DNA from: Acidomonas methanolica
Lineage (GTDB): Bacteria > Pseudomonadota > Alphaproteobacteria > Acetobacterales > Acetobacteraceae
Assembly (NCBI RefSeq): GCF_004346035.1
Contig: NZ_SLZN01000010.1
Span: 43,185 to 107,184 of the forward strand
DNA length: 64,000 nucleotides
Direction: 5' to 3'
The notes beneath the pieces are model-generated. The model saw only the letters and a list, made by a program, of their open reading frames with translations. It did not search any database and was not told where the DNA came from. This document shows positions 34,572 through 43,465 of the stretch, one piece after another (position 1 is the first letter of the stretch; each line of letters begins with the position of its first letter). A program made the position numbers and the translations under genes.

Positions 34572-37034
34572 ATGAAGTTCACGCTCTCCTGGCTGCGCGA
34601 TCATCTCGATTTCACCGCCTCTCTCGACGAGATCCTGGCGAAGCTGAACGGCATCGGGCTCGAGGTCGAAAGCGTTCACAATCCCGCCGACAGCCTCAAG
34701 GGCTTCCGGGTCGCGAAAATTCTTGAGGCGCATCGTCATCCGGATGCCGACAGGTTGCAGGTCTGCGTCGTCGCGGCGGGCGGCGGTTTCGAGAAGGTGC
34801 AGGTGGTCTGCGGCGCGCCGAACGCGCGGGCGGGGCTGCATGTGATCTTCGCGCCGCCGGGCACCCATATTCCGGGCTCGGACATCACCATCAAGGCCGG
34901 AAAGATTCGCGGGCAGGAGAGCAACGGAATGCTCTGCTCCTATCGCGAGTTGGCTCTGGGCGAGGAGGCGGACGGCATCGCCGAACTGGCGGAGAACGTC
35001 GTGCTGGGTCAGGCCTTCGCCGAATATGCGAAGGTGGACGATCCGGTGATCGAGATTTCCATCACCCCCAATCGCGGCGACGCGCTGAGCGTGCGCGGCA
35101 TCGCGCGCGATCTCGCGGCAGCGGGGATCGGCCGTCTCAGGCCCTGGCTGGTGGAGACGGTCGAGGGGACCTTCCCCAGCCCCGTCTCCTGGCGGATTGA
35201 TTATCCCGAGGCGTGCCCCTATGTGGCCGGACGGCTGGTGCGCGGTGTAAGGAACGGGCCGAGCCCGGACTGGCTGCGGCGGCGGCTGGAGGCGATCGGC
35301 CTCAAGCCGATCTCCGCCCTGGTCGATGTGACCAACTACCTGACCCATGATCTGGGCCGTCCGCTGCATGTCTTCGATGCGGCGAAGATCGCGGGCGGGA
35401 CGCTGACCCTCGCCCGCGCCGCGCGCGAGAGTTTCACGGCGCTGGACGGCCGCGACCACGTGCTGGGCACGGATGATCTGGTGATCGTCGATCATGCGGG
35501 CGTGCAGTCGCTGGCCGGGATCATGGGCGGTGCCGCGACGGGCGTTTCAGAGGAGACGACCGACGTCTTCCTCGAGGCCGCGCTGTTCGATCCCGTCCGC
35601 ATTGCGCTGACCGGGCGGCGGCTCGGCATCCATTCCGACGCGCGCCAGCGATTCGAGCGCGGGGTCGATCCGGCCCTCGTCCTGCCGGGGTTGGAGGCGG
35701 CCACGCGGCTGATCCTCGATCTCTGCGGCGGCGTCGCCAGTGAGATCGTGCAGGCGGGGGAGCCGCCCGGCTGGCAGCGCGACGCCTGGCTGCGCTTCGG
35801 GCGCATCGCGGGGCTCGGCGGGGTGGAGATCGCGCCGGACGATGCCGTGCGGACGCTGGAGCATCTCGGCTTCGAGGTTCTGGACCGCGAGGAGACCCGC
35901 GCGCGCTTCGCCGTGCCGTCATGGCGCAACGACATCGCCATGACGGTCACGCTCGATCAGGCGCCGCATCTCGATCCCGAGCGCGCGCAGACGGCCGCGG
36001 CGGAAGTGCATGCGATCGAGGCGGAATGCGATCTGATCGAGGAGGTTCTGCGCCTGCACGGGGTGGACGCCGTTCCGCCGGTGATGCTGCCGCGTGCCGC
36101 GATGGTTCCGGCGGCGACCGTCGCGCCGGGTCAGGCCCGCAACGGGCTGGTGCGGCGTCTCTGCGCCGCGCGCGGATTGATGGAGACGGTCGGATTCTCC
36201 TTCGTCGCGCATGAGGACGCCGCCCTGTTCGGCACGGCCACGGACGGCCTGCGTCTGCTCAACCCGATCGCCAGCGATCTCGACCAGCTTCGCCCGTCGC
36301 CCCTGCCCAATCTCGTGCGGGCCTGGCAGCGCAATGTCGCGCGCGGGCTGGAGGGGGCCGGGCTGTTCGAGATCGGTCCCTCGTTCAGCCCGACCGGACA
36401 GACTCTGATCCTCGCCGGTCTGCGCGGTGGGCTGACGCCGCGTTTTCCGGGCGTTCCGGCGCGCGAGGCGACTCTGTGGGACGCGAAGGCCGATCTGGAC
36501 GCCGCGCTGGCGGCGCTGGGCGTGCCGGGCGAGGCCGTGAGTGTGACGGCGGATGCGGCGGGGCATTATCATCCGGGCCGCTCGGGGCAGGTGCGTCAGG
36601 GGCCGAAGATCGTGCTGGGCGCGTTCGGCGAGTTGCATCCCGCCGTGTTGCGGGAGATGGGCGCGGACGGGCCGCTCGTGGCATTCGAGCTGTTTCTCGA
36701 TGCCGTGGCGTTGCCGAAGAACCGCCGCCGGGCCGCGCTGGCCCTTTCGCCGTTCCAGCCGGTACGGCGCGATTTCGCCTTTCTCGCCGGGCCGGAGGTC
36801 GAGGTGGGCGCGGTGTTGCGTGCCGCGCGGGGAGCGGAGCGCGGGCTGATCGGCGAGGCGCGGCTGTTCGATGTTTACGAGGGCACGCCTCTGGAGCCCG
36901 GTTTCCGTTCGCTCGGCGTCGAGATCGTCTTGCAACCGGCCCATGCCAGTCTCACGGATGCGGAGATCGAAACGGTCTGCGCCAAGGTGGTCGCGGCGGT
37001 GGAAAAAGCGACGGGCGCGCGGCTGCGGCGCTGA
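34572..37034 (+). CDS. pheT: Phenylalanyl-tRNA synthetase beta subunit
   Basis: The 820-aa subunit binds and edits tRNA-Phe. The order of parts is standard: tRNA-binding OB fold near 40-150 (VVCGAPNARAG, G-S-x-I-K-x-G-K-I-R-G), B3/B4 editing region about 200-400 (L-V-D-V-T-N-Y, G-I-H-S-D-A-R-Q-R-F-E-R-G), B5, the inactive class II core about 490-680, and the C-terminal anticodon-binding ferredoxin fold (R-R-D-F-A-F-L). The AAGGAG ribosome binding site precedes ATG 34572. lpxB follows 13 bases later. Confidence 0.97.
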   Translation: MKFTLSWLRDHLDFTASLDEILAKLNGIGLEVESVHNPADSLKGFRVAKILEAHRHPDADRLQVCVVAAGGGFEKVQVVCGAPNARAGLHVIFAPPGTHIPGSDITIKAGKIRGQESNGMLCSYRELALGEEADGIAELAENVVLGQAFAEYAKVDDPVIEISITPNRGDALSVRGIARDLAAAGIGRLRPWLVETVEGTFPSPVSWRIDYPEACPYVAGRLVRGVRNGPSPDWLRRRLEAIGLKPISALVDVTNYLTHDLGRPLHVFDAAKIAGGTLTLARAARESFTALDGRDHVLGTDDLVIVDHAGVQSLAGIMGGAATGVSEETTDVFLEAALFDPVRIALTGRRLGIHSDARQRFERGVDPALVLPGLEAATRLILDLCGGVASEIVQAGEPPGWQRDAWLRFGRIAGLGGVEIAPDDAVRTLEHLGFEVLDREETRARFAVPSWRNDIAMTVTLDQAPHLDPERAQTAAAEVHAIEAECDLIEEVLRLHGVDAVPPVMLPRAAMVPAATVAPGQARNGLVRRLCAARGLMETVGFSFVAHEDAALFGTATDGLRLLNPIASDLDQLRPSPLPNLVRAWQRNVARGLEGAGLFEIGPSFSPTGQTLILAGLRGGLTPRFPGVPAREATLWDAKADLDAALAALGVPGEAVSVTADAAGHYHPGRSGQVRQGPKIVLGAFGELHPAVLREMGADGPLVAFELFLDAVALPKNRRRAALALSPFQPVRRDFAFLAGPEVEVGAVLRAARGAERGLIGEARLFDVYEGTPLEPGFRSLGVEIVLQPAHASLTDAEIETVCAKVVAAVEKATGARLRR

Positions 37035-37047
37035 GGCGGCACGGGCC

Positions 37048-38232
37048 ATGAGCGGGACGGAAGGAGTCGGCGCCGGGCGAGTGGTCTGGCTGCTGGCCGG
37101 CGAGGCGAGCGGCGACATTCTCGGCGCGCGGCTGATGGAGGCGTTGCGCCGCGCCGACCCTGCTCTCGCTTTTGTCGGGGTGGGCGGCGCGCGGATGGAG
37201 GCGTTGGGATTGCGGAGCCTCTTCCCCATGCAGGATCTCGCCGTGATGGGGCTGGTCGAGGTGCTGCCGCGCCTTCAGTTGCTGTCGCGGCGGTTGGACG
37301 AGGTGGTGCAGGATATCGAGCGTCGCCGTCCGGACATGATCGTGACGGTGGACAGTCCCGGTTTCTCCCTGCGCCTGCTCAGGCGCACCGGGGCGATGGG
37401 CATCAGGCGGGTGCATTTCGTCGCGCCGCAGGTCTGGGCCTGGCATCAGGAGCGGGTCAAGGATTTCCCCGGCCTCTGGGACAGGCTGCTCTGCCTGTTG
37501 CCTTTCGAGGTGGAATGGTACGCGCGGCACGGGCTGGATGCGACGTTCGTGGGGCATCCCGTGCTGCAATCGGGCGCGGATCGCGGAGACGCGGCGCGAT
37601 TCAGGATGCGGCACGGTCTGGCGCCGGACGCGCCCGTCGTGGTGCTGATGCCGGGGAGTCGCCGCTCCGAGGTGCCGCGCCTGCTGCCAATCTTCGGGGC
37701 CATGTTGCAGGTGTTGAAGGCGCGCATTCCGGACATTCATCCCGTGATCCCGATTTCGTCGCTCGTCGCGGCGCGGGTGCGGAAGGGGGTGGCGCGCTGG
37801 CCGGTCCCGCCGCATATCGTCACGGATCTGAACGACAAGCACGATGCCTTCGCGGCGGCGGGCGCGGCGTTGACCAAGTCCGGCACCTCAACGCTCGAAC
37901 TCGCGCTGGCCGGCGTGCCGATGGCCGTGACCTATCGCGTCAATCCGCTGACGGCGTTCTTCGCGCGCAGGATGATCAAGGTGCCTTATGTCGCCATGGT
38001 GAACCTGCTGGCGGGACGGGAGGTCGTGCCGGAACTGCTGCAACAGGATTGCGCGCCGGAGAAATTGGCCGACGCCGTGCAGGGGCTGCTTTTCGATCCT
38101 TCAGCCGCTGCTCGCCAGCGCGCGGCGTTTCGCGAGGTGATCGACAGCCTCCGGCCCCCTCCCGGCTTTCCCACGGCGGCGGACGCGGCGGCGGCGGACA
38201 TTCTGGAGGTGATGTCGCGGCCGGTGGGGTAG
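37048..38232 (+). CDS. lpxB: Lipid-A-disaccharide synthase
   Basis: Glycosyltransferase (family 19) joining UDP-diacylglucosamine and lipid X into the lipid A disaccharide. Family landmarks are AGEASGDILGARL near the N-terminus, V-D-S-P-G-F-S-L-R, V-A-P-Q-V-W-A-W, F-V-G-H-P-V, the L-M-P-G-S-R-R-S-E segment and T-K-S-G-T-S-T-L-E. At 394 aa the length is normal. ATG 37048 has only a weak ribosome binding site, which fits reading from pheT by reinitiation (13-base gap). In many alphaproteobacteria lpxB instead follows lpxI; no other lipid A gene lies here. Confidence 0.96.
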   Translation: MSGTEGVGAGRVVWLLAGEASGDILGARLMEALRRADPALAFVGVGGARMEALGLRSLFPMQDLAVMGLVEVLPRLQLLSRRLDEVVQDIERRRPDMIVTVDSPGFSLRLLRRTGAMGIRRVHFVAPQVWAWHQERVKDFPGLWDRLLCLLPFEVEWYARHGLDATFVGHPVLQSGADRGDAARFRMRHGLAPDAPVVVLMPGSRRSEVPRLLPIFGAMLQVLKARIPDIHPVIPISSLVAARVRKGVARWPVPPHIVTDLNDKHDAFAAAGAALTKSGTSTLELALAGVPMAVTYRVNPLTAFFARRMIKVPYVAMVNLLAGREVVPELLQQDCAPEKLADAVQGLLFDPSAAARQRAAFREVIDSLRPPPGFPTAADAAAADILEVMSRPVG

Positions 38233-38278
38233 GGGCGTTTCCTCCTTCCAGGAAAGGAGCCGGGACGCGCTCGGGGCG

Positions 38279-38692
38279 TCAGGGTGTCGGCGTTTTCCGG
38301 CCGTAAAGCTCGTCCGGGCTCACGCGGGGCGCTTCGGTGTCCCGGAACCCGTCGGGGCGCATCTCGCGATAGAAGCAGCTCAGCCGCCCGGTGTGGCAGG
38401 CGACGCCGGTCTGGCGCACGAGGAGGAGCACGGCGTCGCCGTCGCAGTCGAGGCGGGCTGAGACGAGTTCCTGTCGCTGACCCGATGTTTCCCCCTTGCG
38501 CCAGAGCTTGCCCCGGCTGCGCGAGTAATAGCAGACCTTCCCCGTCGAGAGCGTTTCGGCCAGCGCCTCGCGGTTCATCCAGGCGAGCATCAGGACCGTC
38601 CCATCCTCGGCGGACTGGGCGATCGCGGCGATCAGCCCGTCGGCGTCGAAAGCGACGTCGTCGAGCATGGAGGCCAGGGAAGCGGCGCTCAT
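38279..38692 (-). CDS. hisI: Phosphoribosyl-AMP cyclohydrolase
   Basis: Third step of histidine synthesis, opening the ring of PR-AMP. Metal-binding residues are visible in LDCDGDAV, a Cys in TGVACHTG and C-F-Y-R near the end, and the V-L-M-L-A-W-M-N and [17 protein letters not shown] motif is characteristic. At 137 aa it is the single-domain form, without the HisE part. Its ATG overlaps the stop of ygfZ by four bases, with GGGAG upstream. No other his gene lies in the window. Confidence 0.96.
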   Translation of the reverse strand: MSAASLASMLDDVAFDADGLIAAIAQSAEDGTVLMLAWMNREALAETLSTGKVCYYSRSRGKLWRKGETSGQRQELVSARLDCDGDAVLLLVRQTGVACHTGRLSCFYREMRPDGFRDTEAPRVSPDELYGRKTPTP

Positions 38693-39498
38693 GCGGGCTC
38701 TCCCATGTTCAGCCAGGAGGGAGGGACGGCGCGCAGGGATACGCCGTCCGCAAGGAGCGGGACTGCTTCCCACACCTCGCGCCGCAGAAGGGCGAGGCCG
38801 CGCGTTCCGCTGACCGAGCGCAGTTCGCCGACATCCTGCCCGTCGCGCGTGACCGGCGTGCCGAAAGGCGGCAGATCGGACTCGCCCTCGACTGGAAGCA
38901 GGCGGCGCTTGAGCAGCGCGCGGTAATGGGTGCGGGCGGTCACTTCCTGCCCCATATAGCAGCCCTTGGTGAAGGAGACGCCGTGCAGCGCGTCGAAATC
39001 CGCTTCCAGCAGCAGCGTCTTTTCCACGTCGCAATCGACGGGAGAGGGGAGGCCGAGGGCGATGCGATGCGCTTCATAGGCCGCGAACTCGTCCAACTCC
39101 GCCTCCGGCATGGCGACGAGCGCGCGCCAGCCCGCTCCGGGCAGGCGCGGATCGGGCGCGGCGAGGGGGTCGGAGGGCTGGGGCGTCCCGCCCCATCCGG
39201 CGGTCACGCCCAGATCGGCGGGCGCGATCGTCACCTCCGCCCGGAGGCGGAACCGGGCGAGTTTCGTCGTGAGCATCTCGGCCTGTCTCGCATCGCAATC
39301 GAGGAAAAGCCGCTCTCCGTCTGAAAAGATGAAGAAATCCGCCAGGTATCGTCCCTGCGGTGTCAGGAATCCGGCCCAGACGGCGTGTCCGGGCGCGGCC
39401 TCGGCCACGCTGTTGGACACGAGTCCGTCCAGAAACCCCACGCGGTCCTTGCCGCCGAGGGCGAGAACCCGCCGGTCGGGCAGGATGGTGCCGGGCAT
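38689..39498 (-). CDS. ygfZ: tRNA-modifying/Fe-S maintenance protein YgfZ
   Basis: Folate-binding GcvT-like protein needed for some Fe-S enzymes. The signature [12 protein letters not shown] is intact, with the functional Cys, and the C-terminal beta-barrel G-T-P-V segment follows. At 269 aa it fits the family. The start at 39498 ([10 protein letters not shown]) follows GGGGGAGAACGACC; an earlier ATG at 39543 is less likely. It is translationally coupled to hisI and divergent from the receptor-like gene at 39640. Confidence 0.93.
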   Translation of the reverse strand: MPGTILPDRRVLALGGKDRVGFLDGLVSNSVAEAAPGHAVWAGFLTPQGRYLADFFIFSDGERLFLDCDARQAEMLTTKLARFRLRAEVTIAPADLGVTAGWGGTPQPSDPLAAPDPRLPGAGWRALVAMPEAELDEFAAYEAHRIALGLPSPVDCDVEKTLLLEADFDALHGVSFTKGCYMGQEVTARTHYRALLKRRLLPVEGESDLPPFGTPVTRDGQDVGELRSVSGTRGLALLRREVWEAVPLLADGVSLRAVPPSWLNMGEPA

Positions 39499-39639
39499 GG
39501 TCGTTCTCCCCCGCTCGCTCAGAAATGACGTTCCGATGAGCAAGCATGTCCGTCAGTCGGAGGCAAGACGGGAACTTTGCATCTCGCGGCGCGCCGTGAC
39601 AGAACCGTAAGACGTGACGCTTCGTAACGAGGACTGACT

Positions 39640-41955
39640 TTGCGTTCTGTCGAGATCGTCGATCCTACTGGAACGAAACCGCGCCAGCGCCGCCGGACGC
39701 TCGTCCAGGTGGGCGGCCCCATTCTCGGCGTGCTGCTTGTGGTGGTGGTCATCCTGGTCGTGGCGCTGCGCTCCTATGTAACGAATCGCGACGGTGTGCT
39801 GAGTCTGACGCGGCAGATGTTCCTGATTCAGGAAGACGAGATTTCCCTCCGCGTCTCGAATTATCTCAGTCCCGCCCCGGCGACGGCGATCATCGCGCAT
39901 GACCTGCTGGCCACGGAGTCGCTGGTCTCTCCGCCGAAGATCTTCCAGGCCTATGCGCGTTCGATGCTGGTGCATGTGCCGCAGATCGAGAGTTTCTATC
40001 TCGCGGACGATACCGGCGCGTTCTGGTATGTCGGGCGCAACCCGCATCTGCATTTCGCCGGGATCGAATATGCCCATTTCGAGACGATCGGCGGGCGCGA
40101 CGTGTTCCACCATTGGTATTACGACGCCAGCGGCAAGCTGACGGGCGAGAACGACACCGACGCCGCCGGTTACGATCCGCGCACTCACGCCTGGTACCGA
40201 GGGGCGATCAGGCTCGACCATCTGCTCTGGACCGATCCCTACGCCTTCCGCGACACCGGCAATTTCGTGGTCACGGCCGCGACGAGCATGACGTACACCA
40301 ACGGCCATGCCGGCGTGTTCGCGATCAACATCTCGCTCAACCGGCTGACGGCGTTTCTGGAAAGCGTTCATCTGGGCAAGTCGGGCCGGGCCATCATTGT
40401 GGACGGCGACGGGCATCTCGTCGCGGGCGCGGGGATCGAGCTGGCGGCGAAGGCGGCCGACTGGGATTTCGCCCGGATGAAGCTGACCGCCGCGCGCGAG
40501 CCCGTCTTCGCCCGCGCCTTCGCGATGTACAACGTCTTCGGGCCGGGGCCGCAGATCATTCATGCCGACGGCCGGGATTACGTGACCGTCGCAGCGCCGC
40601 TGGATCACGGGAAACAGAAGAAATGGATGGTGATCCTCGAGGCGCAGGAGAGCGATTTCGCGGCGTTTACCCGTGCGGCCGGATGGCAGAACCTGATGTT
40701 CTCGCTGGTCGTCGTGCTGCTCGCGGCCCTGCTCGCGGGGTTCCTGGTGCGCCAGAACCGCATGACGGAAAAGGCGCGGCGAATTCTCATCGCCGAGCGG
40801 GCGCGGCGCGAGGAGGAGACGGAGGTGCTCGCGCGGCTCGCCGGCGAGCCCGATCTCTTCGAGGCGGAGCACGAGGTGCCCGCCCTGACCGAGATTCTGG
40901 CCGAGGCGACGGAAGCGCGGGCCGTCAGTCTCTGGCGTCTGGTCGAGGACGGTGATCGCCTGTTGTGCGAGGATGCCTATGATCGTGGCGAGGACGCTCA
41001 CAGCACCGGGCTGGAGCTGGGGCGCGACGATGTGGCCGGGTTGTTCGGCGTGATCGAGACGGGCGAGTCCGTGGCGGTCGCGGAGGCGGCGACGGATGAT
41101 CGCACGCGCTCCTTCCACCGGCTCTTTCTGCGCAACCATGGCGGGATCGGCGTGTTGCTCGTGCCGATCATGATCAGGGGGCGGCCTTTGGGCCTCGTGG
41201 TTCTGGAGGATGTGCGGCGGCCCGGTTCGGCTGCGGTTCTGGGCGAATTCGTGGCCGGAATCGCGGCGGTGCGCTTCACCGCGTCCAGTCATGTCGCCAG
41301 CGGCGAGGTGCATGACAGGCGGAGCGAGGGAGCGGCCGGGGCGCTGCGGGTGGAGGAGGTCTTTCTCCTCGCTCCGGGCGGCGATGCCGACGCGCCCCTG
41401 CCCGCGGGGCGCTATCCGCTCGTTTCTGCGGCCATGGTGGTGTTTGGCTTCACCTCATCGCCCACCATCGACAGCGATGTCGATCTTCTTCCCGTCGTGC
41501 AGCGTCTTGCCGCCCAGATGCAGACCATCGCGCGCGAGCACGGCCTGTTCTCGGTGCAGGCGCTGGGCAACCGCATTCTGCTGGTGGGCGGATGCGGGAA
41601 AGAGGAGGACCGCGCCGCCGCCCTGCGTCTGGCGGATGCGGTTCTGGCGGTGCGCGAGCTTTGCATGGTGACGCTGGCCGAAGCCGAGCTGATGACGAAT
41701 TTCCGCATAGGGCTGCATATCGGTCCCGCACTCGGCGCGGTGCTGGGCGACGAGCCGGGCGTGTTCAACCTCTGGGGCGAGGCCGTGCAGTTCGCGGAAC
41801 TGCTGGCCGAGACGATGCCGGACGCCGCGACCATTCAGGTTTCGGAAAGTGCCTATGCGGTGCTCAAGGAGGCGTTTCTTTTTCGCCCGCGCGGCGAATT
41901 CTACCTGCCGCGCACCGGCATCACCCGCAGTTTCGTTCTGGCGGGGCACAGATGA
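39640..41955 (+). CDS. dCache-GAF receptor with degenerate class III cyclase-like domain
   Basis: A 771-aa membrane receptor. A transmembrane helix (about 25-45) and a second (about 345-368) flank a periplasmic dCache-like sensor (about 60-335, with Y-D-P-R-T-H-A-W-Y-R-G-A, typical of dCache_1). A GAF-like domain follows (about 395-540). The last 180 residues have the outline of a class III nucleotide cyclase (R-I-G-L-H-I-G-P, N-L-W-G-E-A-V) but both metal Asp residues are missing: the F-A-D-I-x-G-F-T element reads V-V-F-G-F-T and the I-G-D element reads L-G-N. The usual catalytic Asn and Arg are replaced too (EAVQFAELLAE). It cannot be an ordinary cyclase; it may sense ligands and act on the operon partners. 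Its stop overlaps the mlaE-like gene by four bases. Confidence 0.85.
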   Translation: MRSVEIVDPTGTKPRQRRRTLVQVGGPILGVLLVVVVILVVALRSYVTNRDGVLSLTRQMFLIQEDEISLRVSNYLSPAPATAIIAHDLLATESLVSPPKIFQAYARSMLVHVPQIESFYLADDTGAFWYVGRNPHLHFAGIEYAHFETIGGRDVFHHWYYDASGKLTGENDTDAAGYDPRTHAWYRGAIRLDHLLWTDPYAFRDTGNFVVTAATSMTYTNGHAGVFAINISLNRLTAFLESVHLGKSGRAIIVDGDGHLVAGAGIELAAKAADWDFARMKLTAAREPVFARAFAMYNVFGPGPQIIHADGRDYVTVAAPLDHGKQKKWMVILEAQESDFAAFTRAAGWQNLMFSLVVVLLAALLAGFLVRQNRMTEKARRILIAERARREEETEVLARLAGEPDLFEAEHEVPALTEILAEATEARAVSLWRLVEDGDRLLCEDAYDRGEDAHSTGLELGRDDVAGLFGVIETGESVAVAEAATDDRTRSFHRLFLRNHGGIGVLLVPIMIRGRPLGLVVLEDVRRPGSAAVLGEFVAGIAAVRFTASSHVASGEVHDRRSEGAAGALRVEEVFLLAPGGDADAPLPAGRYPLVSAAMVVFGFTSSPTIDSDVDLLPVVQRLAAQMQTIAREHGLFSVQALGNRILLVGGCGKEEDRAAALRLADAVLAVRELCMVTLAEAELMTNFRIGLHIGPALGAVLGDEPGVFNLWGEAVQFAELLAETMPDAATIQVSESAYAVLKEAFLFRPRGEFYLPRTGITRSFVLAGHR

Positions 41956-42758
41956 GCGCGCTGGCGGCCTACCCGCTGACCGCGCTGCGCTGGATCGGGG
42001 CGGGTGCCCGGCGGCAATTGCGCTTCACGCTCATGCTGGTCGGCGCGGGCTGGGGGGTGGTGCGTGACGGGGTGCGCCCCAATTCCTGGCGGCGCACGGT
42101 GCGGATGGAATATCGCAATGCCTTGCGGGACGCCGCGGGAGGCGGCTTCCTCTCGACGCTCGTGGTGGCGGCGCTCGTCGGGTTCGGCATCGTCGCGCAG
42201 ACGGTGTACTGGCTCAGCGTGCTGGGGATGCAGGCGACGACCGATTCGCTGCTGGCGACCGTGCTGGTGCGCGAGATCGCGCCGGTTCTGGTGGGCGTCA
42301 TCCTTCTCGGGCGGAACGGGATGCTGGCGCTGACCGAGATCGGACTGCTCACGCTCGGCGGGCAGATGCGCGCCTTCGAGGCGGAAGGGGTGGACCCGTT
42401 CCTCTTTTTCGTCGTGCCCCGCGCGCTCGCCACGACGGTGGCGTCCTTCACGCTCGGCATCCTGTTCAGCGTGGTGTCGCTCTCGGTCGGCTATATCGTC
42501 TGCTGGGTGGAGGCCATCGTCACCCAGCCGATCTGGGCGTTTCTCTATGATGTCGTGGGGGCGCTGCGGCCGATCGACTATGCCGGCGTGCCGCTGAAAT
42601 TCCTCCTGACCGGATTCTTCGTCAGCCTGTCCTCCACCCTGACCGGGATGGACGTGACGCGTGACGACGACATGGCCCGGCTGATGCCGCGCGGTTTCGT
42701 CCGGGGGATGATGGTGCTCATGGTCATCAACGTCGCGCTCACGGTCGCCATGTCATGA
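41952..42758 (+). CDS. MlaE-type lipid ABC permease
   Basis: Inner-membrane permease of 268 aa with five to six hydrophobic helices. It contains the family core L-V-R-E-I-A-P-V-L-V-G and a G-Q-M-R-A-F-E-A-E-G-V-D-P-F segment (the usual E-Q-I-D-A-L-x-x-M-G-V-D-P), then V-V-P-R-A-L-A. Family members move phospholipids between membranes with an MCE protein. The coupling-helix region is more diverged than normal, in keeping with an unusual ATPase partner. The ATG overlaps the receptor stop as ATGA, and the next gene overlaps its stop likewise. Confidence 0.9.
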   Translation: MSALAAYPLTALRWIGAGARRQLRFTLMLVGAGWGVVRDGVRPNSWRRTVRMEYRNALRDAAGGGFLSTLVVAALVGFGIVAQTVYWLSVLGMQATTDSLLATVLVREIAPVLVGVILLGRNGMLALTEIGLLTLGGQMRAFEAEGVDPFLFFVVPRALATTVASFTLGILFSVVSLSVGYIVCWVEAIVTQPIWAFLYDVVGALRPIDYAGVPLKFLLTGFFVSLSSTLTGMDVTRDDDMARLMPRGFVRGMMVLMVINVALTVAMS

Positions 42759-43465
42759 GGCGCATGACGACCCCCAGGGACGTGCCGGTGCTGGAGCTGC
42801 GCGAGGCGCGTCCGGCGCTGGAGAGCGAGGGGCTGCTTTCCAGCGCCTATGATTTGCGGCTGATGCCGGGGGAATGCGCGCTCATCCGCTCGCGCGACAC
42901 GGTGCGCGCCGGCCTCTTCGCCGATCTCTGCACCGGGATGGTCGGGCTGCGCGACGGCAGCGTGCGCTGTCAGGGGCTCGACTGGGCGACGATGGACGAG
43001 CGTGAGCGCTGGGCTCTGCGCGGACGGATCGGGCGCGTGTCGCAGGTGGGATCGTGGGTCGATCTCTTCGGCACGCATTTCAACATTCTCACCCCCGTTC
43101 TGCATCATACCCGCATCCCGACGGAACAACTGATCGCCGAGGCGACGGAGCTTGCCGTGCGCTTCGGCCTGCCGGGCCTGCCGGTTCAGGCGCCCGGCAG
43201 GCTTTCCCCTCTGGATCTGCGCCGCGCCGCGCTGGTGCGGGCCTTTCTGGGGGAGCCGGCCCTGCTCATTCTCGAAGATCCGGTGGAGGTCGATATGACC
43301 GATCTGCTCACGCCCTTTCTCGGCATGCTGACCCAGGCGCGCGATCAGGGCGCCGCCGTGCTGTGGATCACGCGCAGCGCCGCGCTGTGGGGCGGCTATC
43401 GCGACGCGGCGACGAGCCGCTATCGTCTGATCGACGAAGGTCTCTTTCCGATGCGAGGTGCGTGA
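42755..43465 (+). CDS. ABC-ATPase-like protein with lost catalytic motifs
   Basis: A 236-aa protein with the overall pattern of MlaF-type ABC ATPases, but every catalytic motif is altered. Where Walker A should read GPSGSGKST it reads RSRDTVRAG, with no Gly-Lys-Ser/Thr. The signature LSGGQ is replaced by LSPLD. Walker B LLLLDEP has become LLILEDP. The switch histidine is missing (WITRS). A Q-loop Gln survives in VSQVG. ATP hydrolysis by the normal mechanism seems impossible. The protein keeps its place between the permease and MCE genes and has no stop or frameshift, so it is probably functional as a structural or regulatory subunit. Neighbouring ftsE shows an intact ATPase for comparison. 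Confidence 0.85.
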   Translation: MRRMTTPRDVPVLELREARPALESEGLLSSAYDLRLMPGECALIRSRDTVRAGLFADLCTGMVGLRDGSVRCQGLDWATMDERERWALRGRIGRVSQVGSWVDLFGTHFNILTPVLHHTRIPTEQLIAEATELAVRFGLPGLPVQAPGRLSPLDLRRAALVRAFLGEPALLILEDPVEVDMTDLLTPFLGMLTQARDQGAAVLWITRSAALWGGYRDAATSRYRLIDEGLFPMRGA

